Below, piece by piece: positions 6,869 to 14,489 of a stretch of DNA of 23,221 nt (positions are counted from its first letter, which is position 1; each line of letters begins with the position of its first letter). The position numbers were made by a program, and so were the translations under genes. The stretch spans positions 1 through 23,221 of the forward strand of contig JBHJOS010000002.1 in assembly GCA_050329415.1 (NCBI GenBank), given 5' to 3'. The DNA comes from JANNOG01 sp050329415. Its GTDB lineage: Bacteria; Actinomycetota; Actinomycetes; Actinomycetales; JBBAYJ01. The notes beneath the pieces were generated by a model. The model was given only the letters and a program-made list of their open reading frames with translations. It was not told where the DNA came from and made no database searches.

Positions 6869-7870
6869 TCAGCTCTCGTCGTCCCACAACAGGGCGATCT
6901 TGCCGTACTGCCGGCCCTCGGCGAGTCGCTCGAACGCCTCGGCCGCCTCGGCCACCGGGACGGTGGTGTCGACGACCGGCCGGGCGCCCGTGGCCTCGAG
7001 CATCCGGACCAGGTCGACCAGTTCCCCCCGCGTGCCCATGGTGGAGCCCGTCACGCGCAGCTGGCGGAAGAACAGGTGCCGCAGCAACGCTGCCTTGGGA
7101 TCGCCGGTGGTGGCCCCGGAGACGACGATCACCCCATTCGGGCGCAGGGCCTTGACCGAGTGCTCCCACGTCGCCGCGCCCACGGTCTCGATCACGGCGT
7201 CGACCCGGTCCGGCAGCCGCTCGCCGGCGGCGAACGTCGCGTGGGCCCCGGCTGCCTCGGCGGCGGCCCGCTTGTCCTCGCTGCGGCTGGTCGCCCACAC
7301 CCGCAGGCCCCCCGCCCGGGCGAGGACCACGGCGGCCGTCGCCACCCCGCCGCCGGCGCCCTGGACCAGGACGGTCTGTCCGGGCCGCAGCCCGCCCCGG
7401 ACGAACAGCATCCGGTACGCGGTCAGCCATGCCGTCGGCAGGCAGGCCGCCTCGGTGAACGACAGCCAGGACGGCTTGTCGACGAGGTTGCGGGCCGGGA
7501 CCCGGACGACGGGCGCGAAGGTGCCGGGGTGGCGCTCCGACAACAGGGTCCGCCCGGGGTCCTCGGTCTCGTCGCCCGTCCAGCCGGGGGAGGACAGGAC
7601 GGCGTGGACGAGGACGTCGCGGCCGTCCGCGGTGACCCCGGCGGCGTCGGTGCCGAGCACCATGGGCAGGCGCTCGGGCGGCAGCCCGACCCCGCGCAGC
7701 GTCCACAGGTCGTGGTGGTTGAGGGTCCCGGCCCGGACGCGCACCTCGACCCAGTCCTCGCCCGGCGGCTCCGCGCCCCCGGGCGAGCCGTCCCACGGCG
7801 CCACCCGCAGCCCCGACAACGGGTCCTCCGAGGACGCTCTGGTGGCCGAGACTGCCAGGTCGCTCGTCAC
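6869..7870 (-). CDS. Zinc-independent MDR (alcohol dehydrogenase/quinone oxidoreductase-like) protein
   Basis: The chosen GTG gives 333 residues. The N-terminal GroES-like domain contains VRAGTLNHHDLWTLRG and GTDAAG (73-78). The usual zinc-ADH GHE motif is replaced by GTD and the catalytic Cys is missing, so a zinc-free quinone-oxidoreductase-like enzyme is likely. The nucleotide-binding domain has GAGGGVATAA at 171-180 followed by VWATSRSEDKRAAAEAAGA, consistent with NADPH. The C-terminal part ends in the family pattern VPVAEAAEAFERLAEGRQYGKI. The start overlaps no other gene: it lies 2 bp after the stop of the SGNH-like gene, implying translational coupling. The open frame extends upstream to 8053 but would then run inside that gene. 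Substrate unknown. Confidence 0.9.
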   Translation of the reverse strand: MTSDLAVSATRASSEDPLSGLRVAPWDGSPGGAEPPGEDWVEVRVRAGTLNHHDLWTLRGVGLPPERLPMVLGTDAAGVTADGRDVLVHAVLSSPGWTGDETEDPGRTLLSERHPGTFAPVVRVPARNLVDKPSWLSFTEAACLPTAWLTAYRMLFVRGGLRPGQTVLVQGAGGGVATAAVVLARAGGLRVWATSRSEDKRAAAEAAGAHATFAAGERLPDRVDAVIETVGAATWEHSVKALRPNGVIVVSGATTGDPKAALLRHLFFRQLRVTGSTMGTRGELVDLVRMLEATGARPVVDTTVPVAEAAEAFERLAEGRQYGKIALLWDDES

Positions 7871-7872
7871 CG

Positions 7873-8514
7873 TCAGCCCTCCTCGATCCCGAGCCAGGCG
7901 TTCCACCCCGCGTGCAGCACCAGCCACGCGACGAGCCCGTACCCCACCTGGCCCGGGTACCGGCCGCCCTCGACGGCGAGATCGGCGTGCCAGTCGTCGC
8001 GGCTCTCCAGCGGGGTCCAGGTGTCGACGTAGCGGATCCGGCGCCGCTGGCACACGTCGGCGAACGCCCCGGACAGGTCACCGACGCCGGGCGCGACGAC
8101 CGCGTCCGGCCCCCGGGTCGATGCCGGCGGCGGGCCCACCACCAGCGCCTCGAGCCCGGTCGCCTCAGCGGCGTCGAGGATGTTGGCGAGGTTCAGCCGG
8201 CTGCGGGCGGTGCTGACCCCGTGCCGGAGGTCGGCGACGCCGAGACCCACGACGAGGCGCCGCTCGAAGGGCTCCGGGGGCCGGTCGTCGGGCCCGTGCC
8301 AGCGCAGCGAGGCCTCGGCCTGCCAGCGGGCCGCCAGCGCCGTCGTCGTCTCGCCGGGGACGGCCAGCGGGAACGCCGTCAGCCGTCGCTCCTCGCGGGA
8401 CGTGCGGGCCGCGACCCGCCCGACCCAGCCGAGGGCGCGCGGGTCGCCCGCGCCGGCCACCAGCTCGTCCCCGACGACGCACAACCGGACGTCCCGCAGG
8501 GGCTCAGGCACCAT
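7873..8514 (-). CDS. Degenerate SGNH/GDSL-hydrolase-fold protein, probably non-catalytic
   Basis: From the ATG at 8514 the product has 213 residues. Its order of motifs matches actinobacterial GDSL esterases: VRLCVVGDELVAGAGDPRALGWVGRV, then PGETTTALAARW, LVVGLGVADL, LEALVVGPPP, and a final YPGQVGYGLVAW block. Each catalytic position is changed. The GDS serine is Glu17, the block III GxND asparagine is Ala94, and the block V Asp and His are Gly183 and Tyr186; only the block II glycine (Gly54) remains. It is therefore probably a pseudoenzyme or binding protein. No signal peptide is seen. I prefer 8514 because GGGCGAGG lies 9 nt upstream; the ATG at 8523 is also possible. It is the first gene of a tight operon with the MDR and saccharopine-dehydrogenase-like genes, about 100 bp downstream of odhA. 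Confidence 0.85.
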   Translation of the reverse strand: MVPEPLRDVRLCVVGDELVAGAGDPRALGWVGRVAARTSREERRLTAFPLAVPGETTTALAARWQAEASLRWHGPDDRPPEPFERRLVVGLGVADLRHGVSTARSRLNLANILDAAEATGLEALVVGPPPASTRGPDAVVAPGVGDLSGAFADVCQRRRIRYVDTWTPLESRDDWHADLAVEGGRYPGQVGYGLVAWLVLHAGWNAWLGIEEG

Positions 8515-8616
8515 GGCCGACATCCTCGCCCGGGTGCCGCTGCGCGGGTTCCTCGATGCCCCGATCGGTGAGGTACACCCCGGTATCCTGCCGCGCCCGG
8601 CGACCCGGGTGCGGAC

Positions 8617-11600
8617 TCATCCGCGAGTGAACGCGCGCTCGACGAGATCGGCCTGCTCCACCGCGTGGGCCCGGCTCGACCCCGTGGCGGGCGCCGCCGA
8701 CAGCGGCCGGGCCACCTTGCGCAGCTGCCCGCCGAGCCGATGGCTGAGCTGCATGGCGACGTGGGCCCAGGCCCCCTGGTTCGACGGCTCCTCCTGGACC
8801 CAGACCACCTCGGGCTCGCCGTACGAGGCCACGGCGGCGAGGATCTCGTCGACCGGCAGCGGGGCGAGCTGCTCGACGCGCACGATGGCGGTCCGCCGGT
8901 CGCCGTCGTGTTCCCGGCGTGCGGCCAGGTCGTAGTAGACCTTGCCGGAGCACAGCAGGAGCCGGTCGACGTCCGGCGCGGCGTCCGTGTCGGCTTGCAG
9001 CAGCGGGTCGGGCAGCACGGGCCGCCACCCGCCCGCGGTGAAGTCCTCGACCGCGCTGGTCGCGGCCTTGAGGCGGAGCATGGACTTGGGCGTCAGCACC
9101 ACGAGAGGGCGCCGCGGCTTGTGGTGGGCCTGCATCCGCAGCAGGTGGAAGTACGACGCCGGGGTGCTCGGGTAGGCGACGACCATGTTGTCCTGCGTGG
9201 ACAGCTGGAGGAAGCGCTCGGGCCGGGCCGAGGAGTGGTCCGGACCCTGCCCCTCGTAGCCGTGCGGCAGCAGCAGGACCACCGACGACCGCTGGCCCCA
9301 CTTCGCGGCACCCGCGCTGATGAACTCGTCGATGATTGTCTGCGCCCCGTTGACGAAGTCCCCGAACTGGGCTTCCCAGCACACCAGGGCGTCCGGGCGC
9401 TCCACGGAGTACCCGTACTCGAAGCCCATGGCCGCGTACTCGCTGAGCAGCGAGTCGTAGATCCAGAACTTCGCGGGGGGAACTGCGAGACCGGACAGCG
9501 GCGTCCACTCGTCCCCGGTGCGCCGGTCGATGAGGACGGCGTGGCGCTGGGTGAAGGTCCCTCGACGCGAGTCCTGGCCGGCGAGGCGGACCGGGACACC
9601 CTCGTGCAGCAGCGAGCCGAAGGCCAGCAGCTCACCGAAGGCCCAGTCGATGCCGCCCGCGCGGGACATGTCGCGGCGCCGGCCGAGCAGCGCGCGCAGC
9701 TTCGGGTGGACCGTGAAGCCGTCCGGCGGTGAGCCGTAGGCGTCGCCCACCCGGTGGATCACCTCGAGCGGAACCGGGTCCGGGGTCGGGGCCTCGGCGC
9801 GCTCGTCGACGACCTGCGCCTCGGGCGCCTCCAGCCCGCCGCGGTCGGGCGACGCGGAGGCGTCGCGGACCTCGGCGAACACCCGCTCCAGCTGGGCGGA
9901 GTAGTCCCGGACGACCTCCTCGGCGTCCTCGGCCGTGATGTCGCCACGCGCGACGAGGGCTTCGGTGTAGAGCTTGCGGACGCTCCGCTTGCCCTCGATG
10001 AGGTCGTACATCAGCGGCTGGGTCATCGAGGGGTCGTCGCCCTCGTTGTGGCCTCGCCTCCGGTAGCAGATCATGTCGACGACGACGTCCTTGCCGAACG
10101 TCTGGCGGAACTCGAACGCCAGGCGCGCGACCCGCACGCAGGCCTCGGGGTCGTCGCCGTTCACGTGGAAGATCGGTGCCTGGATCATCCGGGCCGCGTC
10201 GGTGGCGTAGTAGGACGACCGGCTCGCCATCGGAGGGGTCGTGAAGCCGACCTGGTTGTTCACGATGACGTGGATCGTGCCCCCGGTCCGGTATCCCCTC
10301 AGCTGGGAGAAGTTGAGCGTCTCGGCCACGACGCCCTGGCCGGCGAAGGCGGCGTCACCGTGGACGAGCACCGGCAGCACCGGGAAGAACTCGGCACCTC
10401 GGTCCAGGCGATCCTGTTTCGCCCGGGCGATGCCTTCGAGGACCGGGTCCACCGCCTCCAGGTGGCTGGGGTTGGCGGCGAGGTACACCGTGGTCTCGTT
10501 GCCCGCGGGCGAGGTGAACGTCCCCTCCGTGCCGAGGTGGTACTTGACGTCGCCCGAGCCCTGGACGGTCCGGGGGTCCTGCTGGCCCTCGAACTCCGCG
10601 AAGATCTGGCGGTAGGTCTTGCCTGCGAGGTTGGCCAGCACGTTGAGCCGCCCGCGATGGGCCATCCCGAGGCAGACCTCGGCCAGGTCGTGGTCGGCCG
10701 CCTCGGACAGCACGGCGTCGAGGATCGCGATCATCGACTCGCCGCCCTCGAGGCTGAACCGCTTCTGGCCCACGAACTTGGTCTGGAGGAAGGTCTCGAA
10801 GGCCTCGGCGGTGTTGAGGCGGTGGAGGATCCGCTTCTGCTCCTCGCGGCCGGGCTTGGCGACCGGGTGCTCGACGTGCTGCTGGATCCACGCCCGCTGC
10901 TCGGGGTCCTGGATGTGCATGTACTCGATGCCGACGGTGCGGCAGTACGAGTCCCGTAGCACTCCGAGGATGTCCCGGAGCTTCATCACGGGCTTGCCGC
11001 CGAGGCCTCCGGTGGGGAACTCGCGGTCCAGGTCCCACAGGGTCAGCCCGTGGGTCTGGACGTCGAGGTCGGGATGGCGGCGCTGACGGTACTCCAGCGG
11101 GTCGGTGTCGGCCATGAGGTGGCCGCGCACCCGGAAGGCATGGATGAGTTCGACGACGCGCGCGGTCTTGTTGATCTCGTCGTCGTGGGTCGAAATGTCC
11201 TGGATCCACCGGATGGGCTCGTAGGGCACGCGCAGTGCCCGGAACACCCGCTCGTAGAAGCCGTCCTCGCCCAGCAGCTTCGCGTCGACGATCCGGAGGA
11301 ACTCGCCCGACTGCGCGCCCTGGATGACCCGGTGGTCGTACGTGGAGGTCAGCGTGATCGTCTTGCTGACGGCGAGGCGGGCCAGCGTCTCGTCGCTGGC
11401 ACCGGCGTACTCGGCGGGGTAGTCCAGGGCGCCGACGCCGATGATCGCGCTCTGTCCCGGCATGAGGCGGGGGACGGAGTGGACCGTCCCGAGAGTGCCG
11501 GGGTTGGTCAGGCTGATGGTGGTCCCCGCGAAGTCCGACGGGGCCAGCGAGCCGGAGCGGGCACGGCGCACGACGTCCTCGTAGGAGGCCCACCACTCGG

Positions 11601-12357
11601 CGAAGTCCATCTCGTGGGCGTCCTTCACCGCGGGGACGAGCAGCTGGCGGCTGCCGTCCGCCTTGGCGAGGTCGATGGCGATGCCGACGTTGACCGCCCC
11701 GGGGCGGACCAGTGTCGGCTTGCCGTCCACCTCGGCATAGGACCAGTTCATCTCCGGCATCTGCCCGAGCGCCTCGACCAGGGCGAAGCCGATGAGGTGC
11801 GTGAAGGACACCTTTCCGCTGCGGCGGCGGCGCAGGTGGTTGTTGATGACGATGCGGTTGTCGATGAGGAGCTTCGCCGGGACGGTGCGGACACTGGTCG
11901 CCGTCGGGACGGTCAGCGACGACTCCATGTTGGTGACGATCCGGGCGGCGGGGCCGCGCAGCCGGACCGTCTCCGCGTCGTCGGCCGGCACGAGGGGCGC
12001 GGGGGGTCTGGACGCGGCCGGCGTGCGGGGAGCGGGTGCCGGAGGAGCGGGTGCCGCAGCGGGTGCCGGAGGAGCGGGTGCCGGGGGAGCGGGTGCCGGG
12101 GGAGCGGGTGCCGCAGCGGGTGCCGGGGCGGCGGACGCGCGGGGGGGCTGAGCGGGGTCGACCGGTCCCGGTGCGGTGTCGCGGCCGTTCGCCCGGGTGC
12201 CACCGTTCTGCCCGGTGCCGTCACCGGCGAAGAGCCGGCGCCACTCGGGACTCACCGAGGAGGGGTCCCGGTCGTAGCGCTCGCGCTGCTCCTCGACCAG
12301 CCACTGGTTCGCGCCGAAGACGGACAGGGGGTCACCTGTCCTGGAGAGCTGTGACAC
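8617..12357 (-). CDS. odhA/kgd: Multifunctional 2-oxoglutarate decarboxylase/dehydrogenase E1o with fused E2o domain
   Basis: The product has 1246 residues, the size of actinobacterial OdhA/Kgd. A short N-terminal helix (FGANQWLVEEQ, 14-24) precedes a Pro-Ala linker (about 70-125), an E2-type acyltransferase domain (about 130-365, with DHRVIQGA and the active-site His342) and the E1 domain. The E1 part shows HRLNTAEAFE, GMAHRGRLNVL (564-574) and the thiamine-diphosphate motif starting GDAAFAGQG at 667 and ending in NN at 700-701. In this family the protein replaces separate E1o and E2o subunits, decarboxylates 2-oxoglutarate and works with pyruvate dehydrogenase components; the FHA protein OdhI/GarA inhibits it in Corynebacterium and Mycobacterium. 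The GTG at 12357 has AGGAAGAAGG upstream and keeps the conserved N-terminus. The stop is followed after about 100 bp by the SGNH-like operon, so read-through is possible. Confidence 0.96.
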   Translation of the reverse strand: MSQLSRTGDPLSVFGANQWLVEEQRERYDRDPSSVSPEWRRLFAGDGTGQNGGTRANGRDTAPGPVDPAQPPRASAAPAPAAAPAPPAPAPPAPAPPAPAAAPAPPAPAPRTPAASRPPAPLVPADDAETVRLRGPAARIVTNMESSLTVPTATSVRTVPAKLLIDNRIVINNHLRRRRSGKVSFTHLIGFALVEALGQMPEMNWSYAEVDGKPTLVRPGAVNVGIAIDLAKADGSRQLLVPAVKDAHEMDFAEWWASYEDVVRRARSGSLAPSDFAGTTISLTNPGTLGTVHSVPRLMPGQSAIIGVGALDYPAEYAGASDETLARLAVSKTITLTSTYDHRVIQGAQSGEFLRIVDAKLLGEDGFYERVFRALRVPYEPIRWIQDISTHDDEINKTARVVELIHAFRVRGHLMADTDPLEYRQRRHPDLDVQTHGLTLWDLDREFPTGGLGGKPVMKLRDILGVLRDSYCRTVGIEYMHIQDPEQRAWIQQHVEHPVAKPGREEQKRILHRLNTAEAFETFLQTKFVGQKRFSLEGGESMIAILDAVLSEAADHDLAEVCLGMAHRGRLNVLANLAGKTYRQIFAEFEGQQDPRTVQGSGDVKYHLGTEGTFTSPAGNETTVYLAANPSHLEAVDPVLEGIARAKQDRLDRGAEFFPVLPVLVHGDAAFAGQGVVAETLNFSQLRGYRTGGTIHVIVNNQVGFTTPPMASRSSYYATDAARMIQAPIFHVNGDDPEACVRVARLAFEFRQTFGKDVVVDMICYRRRGHNEGDDPSMTQPLMYDLIEGKRSVRKLYTEALVARGDITAEDAEEVVRDYSAQLERVFAEVRDASASPDRGGLEAPEAQVVDERAEAPTPDPVPLEVIHRVGDAYGSPPDGFTVHPKLRALLGRRRDMSRAGGIDWAFGELLAFGSLLHEGVPVRLAGQDSRRGTFTQRHAVLIDRRTGDEWTPLSGLAVPPAKFWIYDSLLSEYAAMGFEYGYSVERPDALVCWEAQFGDFVNGAQTIIDEFISAGAAKWGQRSSVVLLLPHGYEGQGPDHSSARPERFLQLSTQDNMVVAYPSTPASYFHLLRMQAHHKPRRPLVVLTPKSMLRLKAATSAVEDFTAGGWRPVLPDPLLQADTDAAPDVDRLLLCSGKVYYDLAARREHDGDRRTAIVRVEQLAPLPVDEILAAVASYGEPEVVWVQEEPSNQGAWAHVAMQLSHRLGGQLRKVARPLSAAPATGSSRAHAVEQADLVERAFTRG
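12031..12128. repeat. 12/15-bp tandem repeats encoding the OdhA Pro-Ala linker
   Basis: Seven copies of a unit beginning AGCGGGTGCCG follow each other, most 15 bp long and two shortened to 12 bp. They encode (on the minus strand) the Pro-Ala-Pro repeats joining the N-terminal helix to the E2o domain. All units are multiples of three, so copy-number change would alter linker length only. Confidence 0.8.
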
Positions 12358-12406
12358 GCGTCGTCGCCTTCTTCCTGGATGAGCGGCAGGACCGACGTCC
12401 CCAACC

Positions 12407-12412
12407 AGGGTA
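12407..12412 (-). promoter_or_regulatory. Possible -10 element of odhA
   Basis: On the minus strand TACCCT lies about 50 bp upstream of the odhA GTG and fits the actinobacterial TAnnnT pattern. No good -35 hexamer is seen at the right distance, so this is tentative. The 18+1+18 palindrome at 12500-12536 would then lie about 90 bp upstream of this element. Confidence 0.3.
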
Positions 12413-12499
12413 ATGCGCCGACCGCTGCGCCGCCGCGTCCGCGGTCCGGAGCGTCGATGCCCGACCACCCACCCCGGCGGGCGTCGGATCCTGTCCCCG

Positions 12500-12536
12500 G
12501 GTCGTTGCACTGTGCAATTTGCACAGTGCAACGACC
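12500..12536. repeat. 37-bp perfect palindrome, four alternating TTGCAC/GTGCAA half-sites
   Basis: The arms are 18 bp, with a single central T at 12518. Inside are four 6-bp half-sites at a 7-bp period, in alternating orientation: TTGCAC 12505-12510, GTGCAA 12512-12517, TTGCAC 12519-12524 and GTGCAA 12526-12531, flanked by GGTCG and CGACC. It lies 54 bp after the ABC permease stop and about 145 bp before the odhA start. Such regularity fits a double operator for a dimeric repressor; the same sequence would also form a strong hairpin that could end transcription of the ABC operon. Confidence 0.75.
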
Positions 12537-12590
12537 GCGGCACGTGACTCCCGCCCGCGGTCGGCGGGGTGACGAGTTGGTGGCGCAGGC

Positions 12591-13412
12591 TCAGGTGAGG
12601 TCGCGACGCAGGCTGACGGCCACCGCGGCCGCGGTGAGCACCATCGACCACCCGAGCAGCACCAGCAGGCCTCCCCACCACGGGAGCAGGTCGAAGCCCG
12701 TGAAGGCCTCGACGATGGCGGACGACGCGTTGCCGGGGGAGTAGGCGGCGACGTCGGCGAGGTCGACAGCGCCCACCTCCCCGACCCCGGAGGCGATGAG
12801 CGACCCGATGGGGTCGACCAGGAAGACCCACCCGATGACGCCCAGGACGGCGGCGACCTGGTTGCGCACCAGCAGCCCGACGGCGGCACCGAGGACGGCC
12901 CACGCGGCCACGGCCAGCACTCCCAGCCCCAGGGCGCGCCAGAGGTCCGCGTTCACGTGCACGTCGACCCCGCGGGCCGACAGGGTGCCCGCGGCGAGAC
13001 CGAACGACGCGGCCTGTCCCACCACGCCGTAGACCAGCCCCGCGAGGGCCGCCGTCAGGAGCTTGGCCGCCGCCACGGCACCACGGTCCGGGACCATGAG
13101 GAAGGTCCACGTCGCCGTGCGGTGCCGGAAGTCGACCGCGCCGAGGATCGTGCCGAGGACGGCCGACAGCAGGTAGGCGCTCTGGAAGCCGGAGCCCACG
13201 ATGGCGCGCTGCCCCTCCGCCGTCCCGGCAGCAATGGTGCCGAACGCGGTGGCCTCGCCCTCGCTCACCTCGCCGACCGGCACCACGGCGGCGAGGATGA
13301 CGACGTTGAGCGCGATGACGCCGAGGGCGAGCAGGAGCAGGGCCCACCACATCGCCGTGGTGCGCAGCTTGACCCATTCCATGGCCGTGGCGCGGGGCAG
13401 GGAGCCGGTCAT
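12591..13412 (-). CDS. ABC-2 type transporter permease
   Basis: The product has 273 residues with about six predicted membrane segments. The layout is that of BcrB/NatB-like permeases: a short cytoplasmic N-terminus with MEWVKLRTTAMWW before the first helix, a long extracytoplasmic stretch (about 45-80, rich in Gly, Glu and Ala), a RHRTATWTFLMVPDRG loop, and paired helices to the end. It should form the membrane channel of an exporter with the ATPase encoded just upstream; the two genes overlap by 4 bp (ATGA), which implies translational coupling. The exported substrate is unknown; relatives handle peptides, drugs, lipids or sodium. The 37-bp palindrome follows 54 bp after the stop. Confidence 0.9.
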   Translation of the reverse strand: MTGSLPRATAMEWVKLRTTAMWWALLLLALGVIALNVVILAAVVPVGEVSEGEATAFGTIAAGTAEGQRAIVGSGFQSAYLLSAVLGTILGAVDFRHRTATWTFLMVPDRGAVAAAKLLTAALAGLVYGVVGQAASFGLAAGTLSARGVDVHVNADLWRALGLGVLAVAAWAVLGAAVGLLVRNQVAAVLGVIGWVFLVDPIGSLIASGVGEVGAVDLADVAAYSPGNASSAIVEAFTGFDLLPWWGGLLVLLGWSMVLTAAAVAVSLRRDLT

Positions 13413-14359
13413 GCGGTTACCTCCGGGCGGGTCTCGGCCGTCGGACGGGTCCCGGCCGCGCCGACCAGGCGCAGGTATGCCTGCTCGACGGACTCTCCGG
13501 CGGGGGCGAGCAGGGACAGTGCCAGGCCGGCGGTGTGGGCCGCGGCGCCGACCTCGACCGGTCCGGCGCGCTCGACGTGCAGGGCGTCGCCGCGGGGTGC
13601 TGCCGCCCAGCCGCGTGCCGTCAGCGCGTCGAGGAGGCGCTGACGGTCCGGGGAGTCGACGAGGGTGCCGTCGGAGGCGCGCAGCCGGTCGACCGGCCCG
13701 GAGTACGCCAGCCGGCCGTCGACGATGACGACGATGTCGTCGGCCGTCTGCTGGACCTCGGACAGGACGTGGCTCGACACGAGGACGGTCCGCCCCTCGG
13801 CCGCCAGCGCCCGGAGGAACCCGCGCAGCCACGCGATCCCCTCGGGGTCGAGACCGTTCGCCGGCTCGTCGAGCAGCAGCACCCGGGGGTCGCCGACGAG
13901 TGCGCCGGCCAGCGTGAGGCGCTGTCGCATCCCGAGGCTGTACCCACGGACCCGGCGACGACCGGAGTCGGCCAGCCCCACCAGACGGAGCAGCTCGTCG
14001 GCCCGCGCCGACGGTGCGCCGGCGCCGGCGCACAGGAACCGCAGATGGTCGCGACCGCTGCGGCCGGGGTGGAAGGAGGCACCGTCGAGACCTGCTCCGA
14101 CGAGCCGGGCCGGGGACGCCAGCGCGGCGTAGGGCCGGCCGCCGATCGTCGCCGACCCCCCCGTGGGGGTCACCAGACCCAGGAGGATTCGCATCGTGGT
14201 GGTCTTGCCCGCCCCGTTCGGCCCGAGGAAGCCGGTCACCCGACCGGGGTGGACCTCGAACGACAGCTCGTCGACGGCGGTCACGGTGCCGAAGCGCTTG
14301 GTGAGCCCGGTCACGGCGACGATGGGGGCCTCGGGCGGCGGGACAGGGGTGGGCGGCAC
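13409..14359 (-). CDS. ABC transporter ATP-binding protein (BcrA/CcmA-like)
   Basis: The product has 316 residues. It has Walker A GPNGAGKT at 46-53, ABC signature YSLGMRQ at 140-146, Walker B VLLLDEP at 160-166 and a switch His at 197 (VSSHVLSE). The C-terminal 90 residues form the extra domain usual in ABC-2 exporter ATPases. The position of the Q-loop shows VGAGLDG rather than a clear Gln, as is common in this subfamily. It hydrolyses ATP to drive export through the partner permease. The GTG at 14359 has no Shine-Dalgarno sequence, but TAGCCT ends exactly 6 nt before it, so a leaderless mRNA is likely. The gene is divergent from guaB1. An in-operon regulator is absent. Confidence 0.93.
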   Translation of the reverse strand: MPPTPVPPPEAPIVAVTGLTKRFGTVTAVDELSFEVHPGRVTGFLGPNGAGKTTTMRILLGLVTPTGGSATIGGRPYAALASPARLVGAGLDGASFHPGRSGRDHLRFLCAGAGAPSARADELLRLVGLADSGRRRVRGYSLGMRQRLTLAGALVGDPRVLLLDEPANGLDPEGIAWLRGFLRALAAEGRTVLVSSHVLSEVQQTADDIVVIVDGRLAYSGPVDRLRASDGTLVDSPDRQRLLDALTARGWAAAPRGDALHVERAGPVEVGAAAHTAGLALSLLAPAGESVEQAYLRLVGAAGTRPTAETRPEVTA

Positions 14360-14365
14360 CCGAGG

Positions 14366-14371
14366 AGGCTA
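14366..14371 (-). promoter_or_regulatory. -10 element for leaderless ABC transporter mRNA
   Basis: TAGCCT on the minus strand matches TAnnnT and ends 6 nt before the GTG of the ATPase gene, which places the expected transcription start on the first base of the codon. The lack of a ribosome binding site agrees. The -35 region is not recognisable. Confidence 0.5.
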
Positions 14372-14489
14372 GGAGAGCCGTCCCGGGCCGGTCGTCCGAC
14401 CAGGGGCGGATCCTCGTCGGCCGCCCTCCGCCACGCGGGGGAGCCAGGCCGGCCCGGGGCAGTCGCCGCCGCGGGGGAGGATGGGCGGC

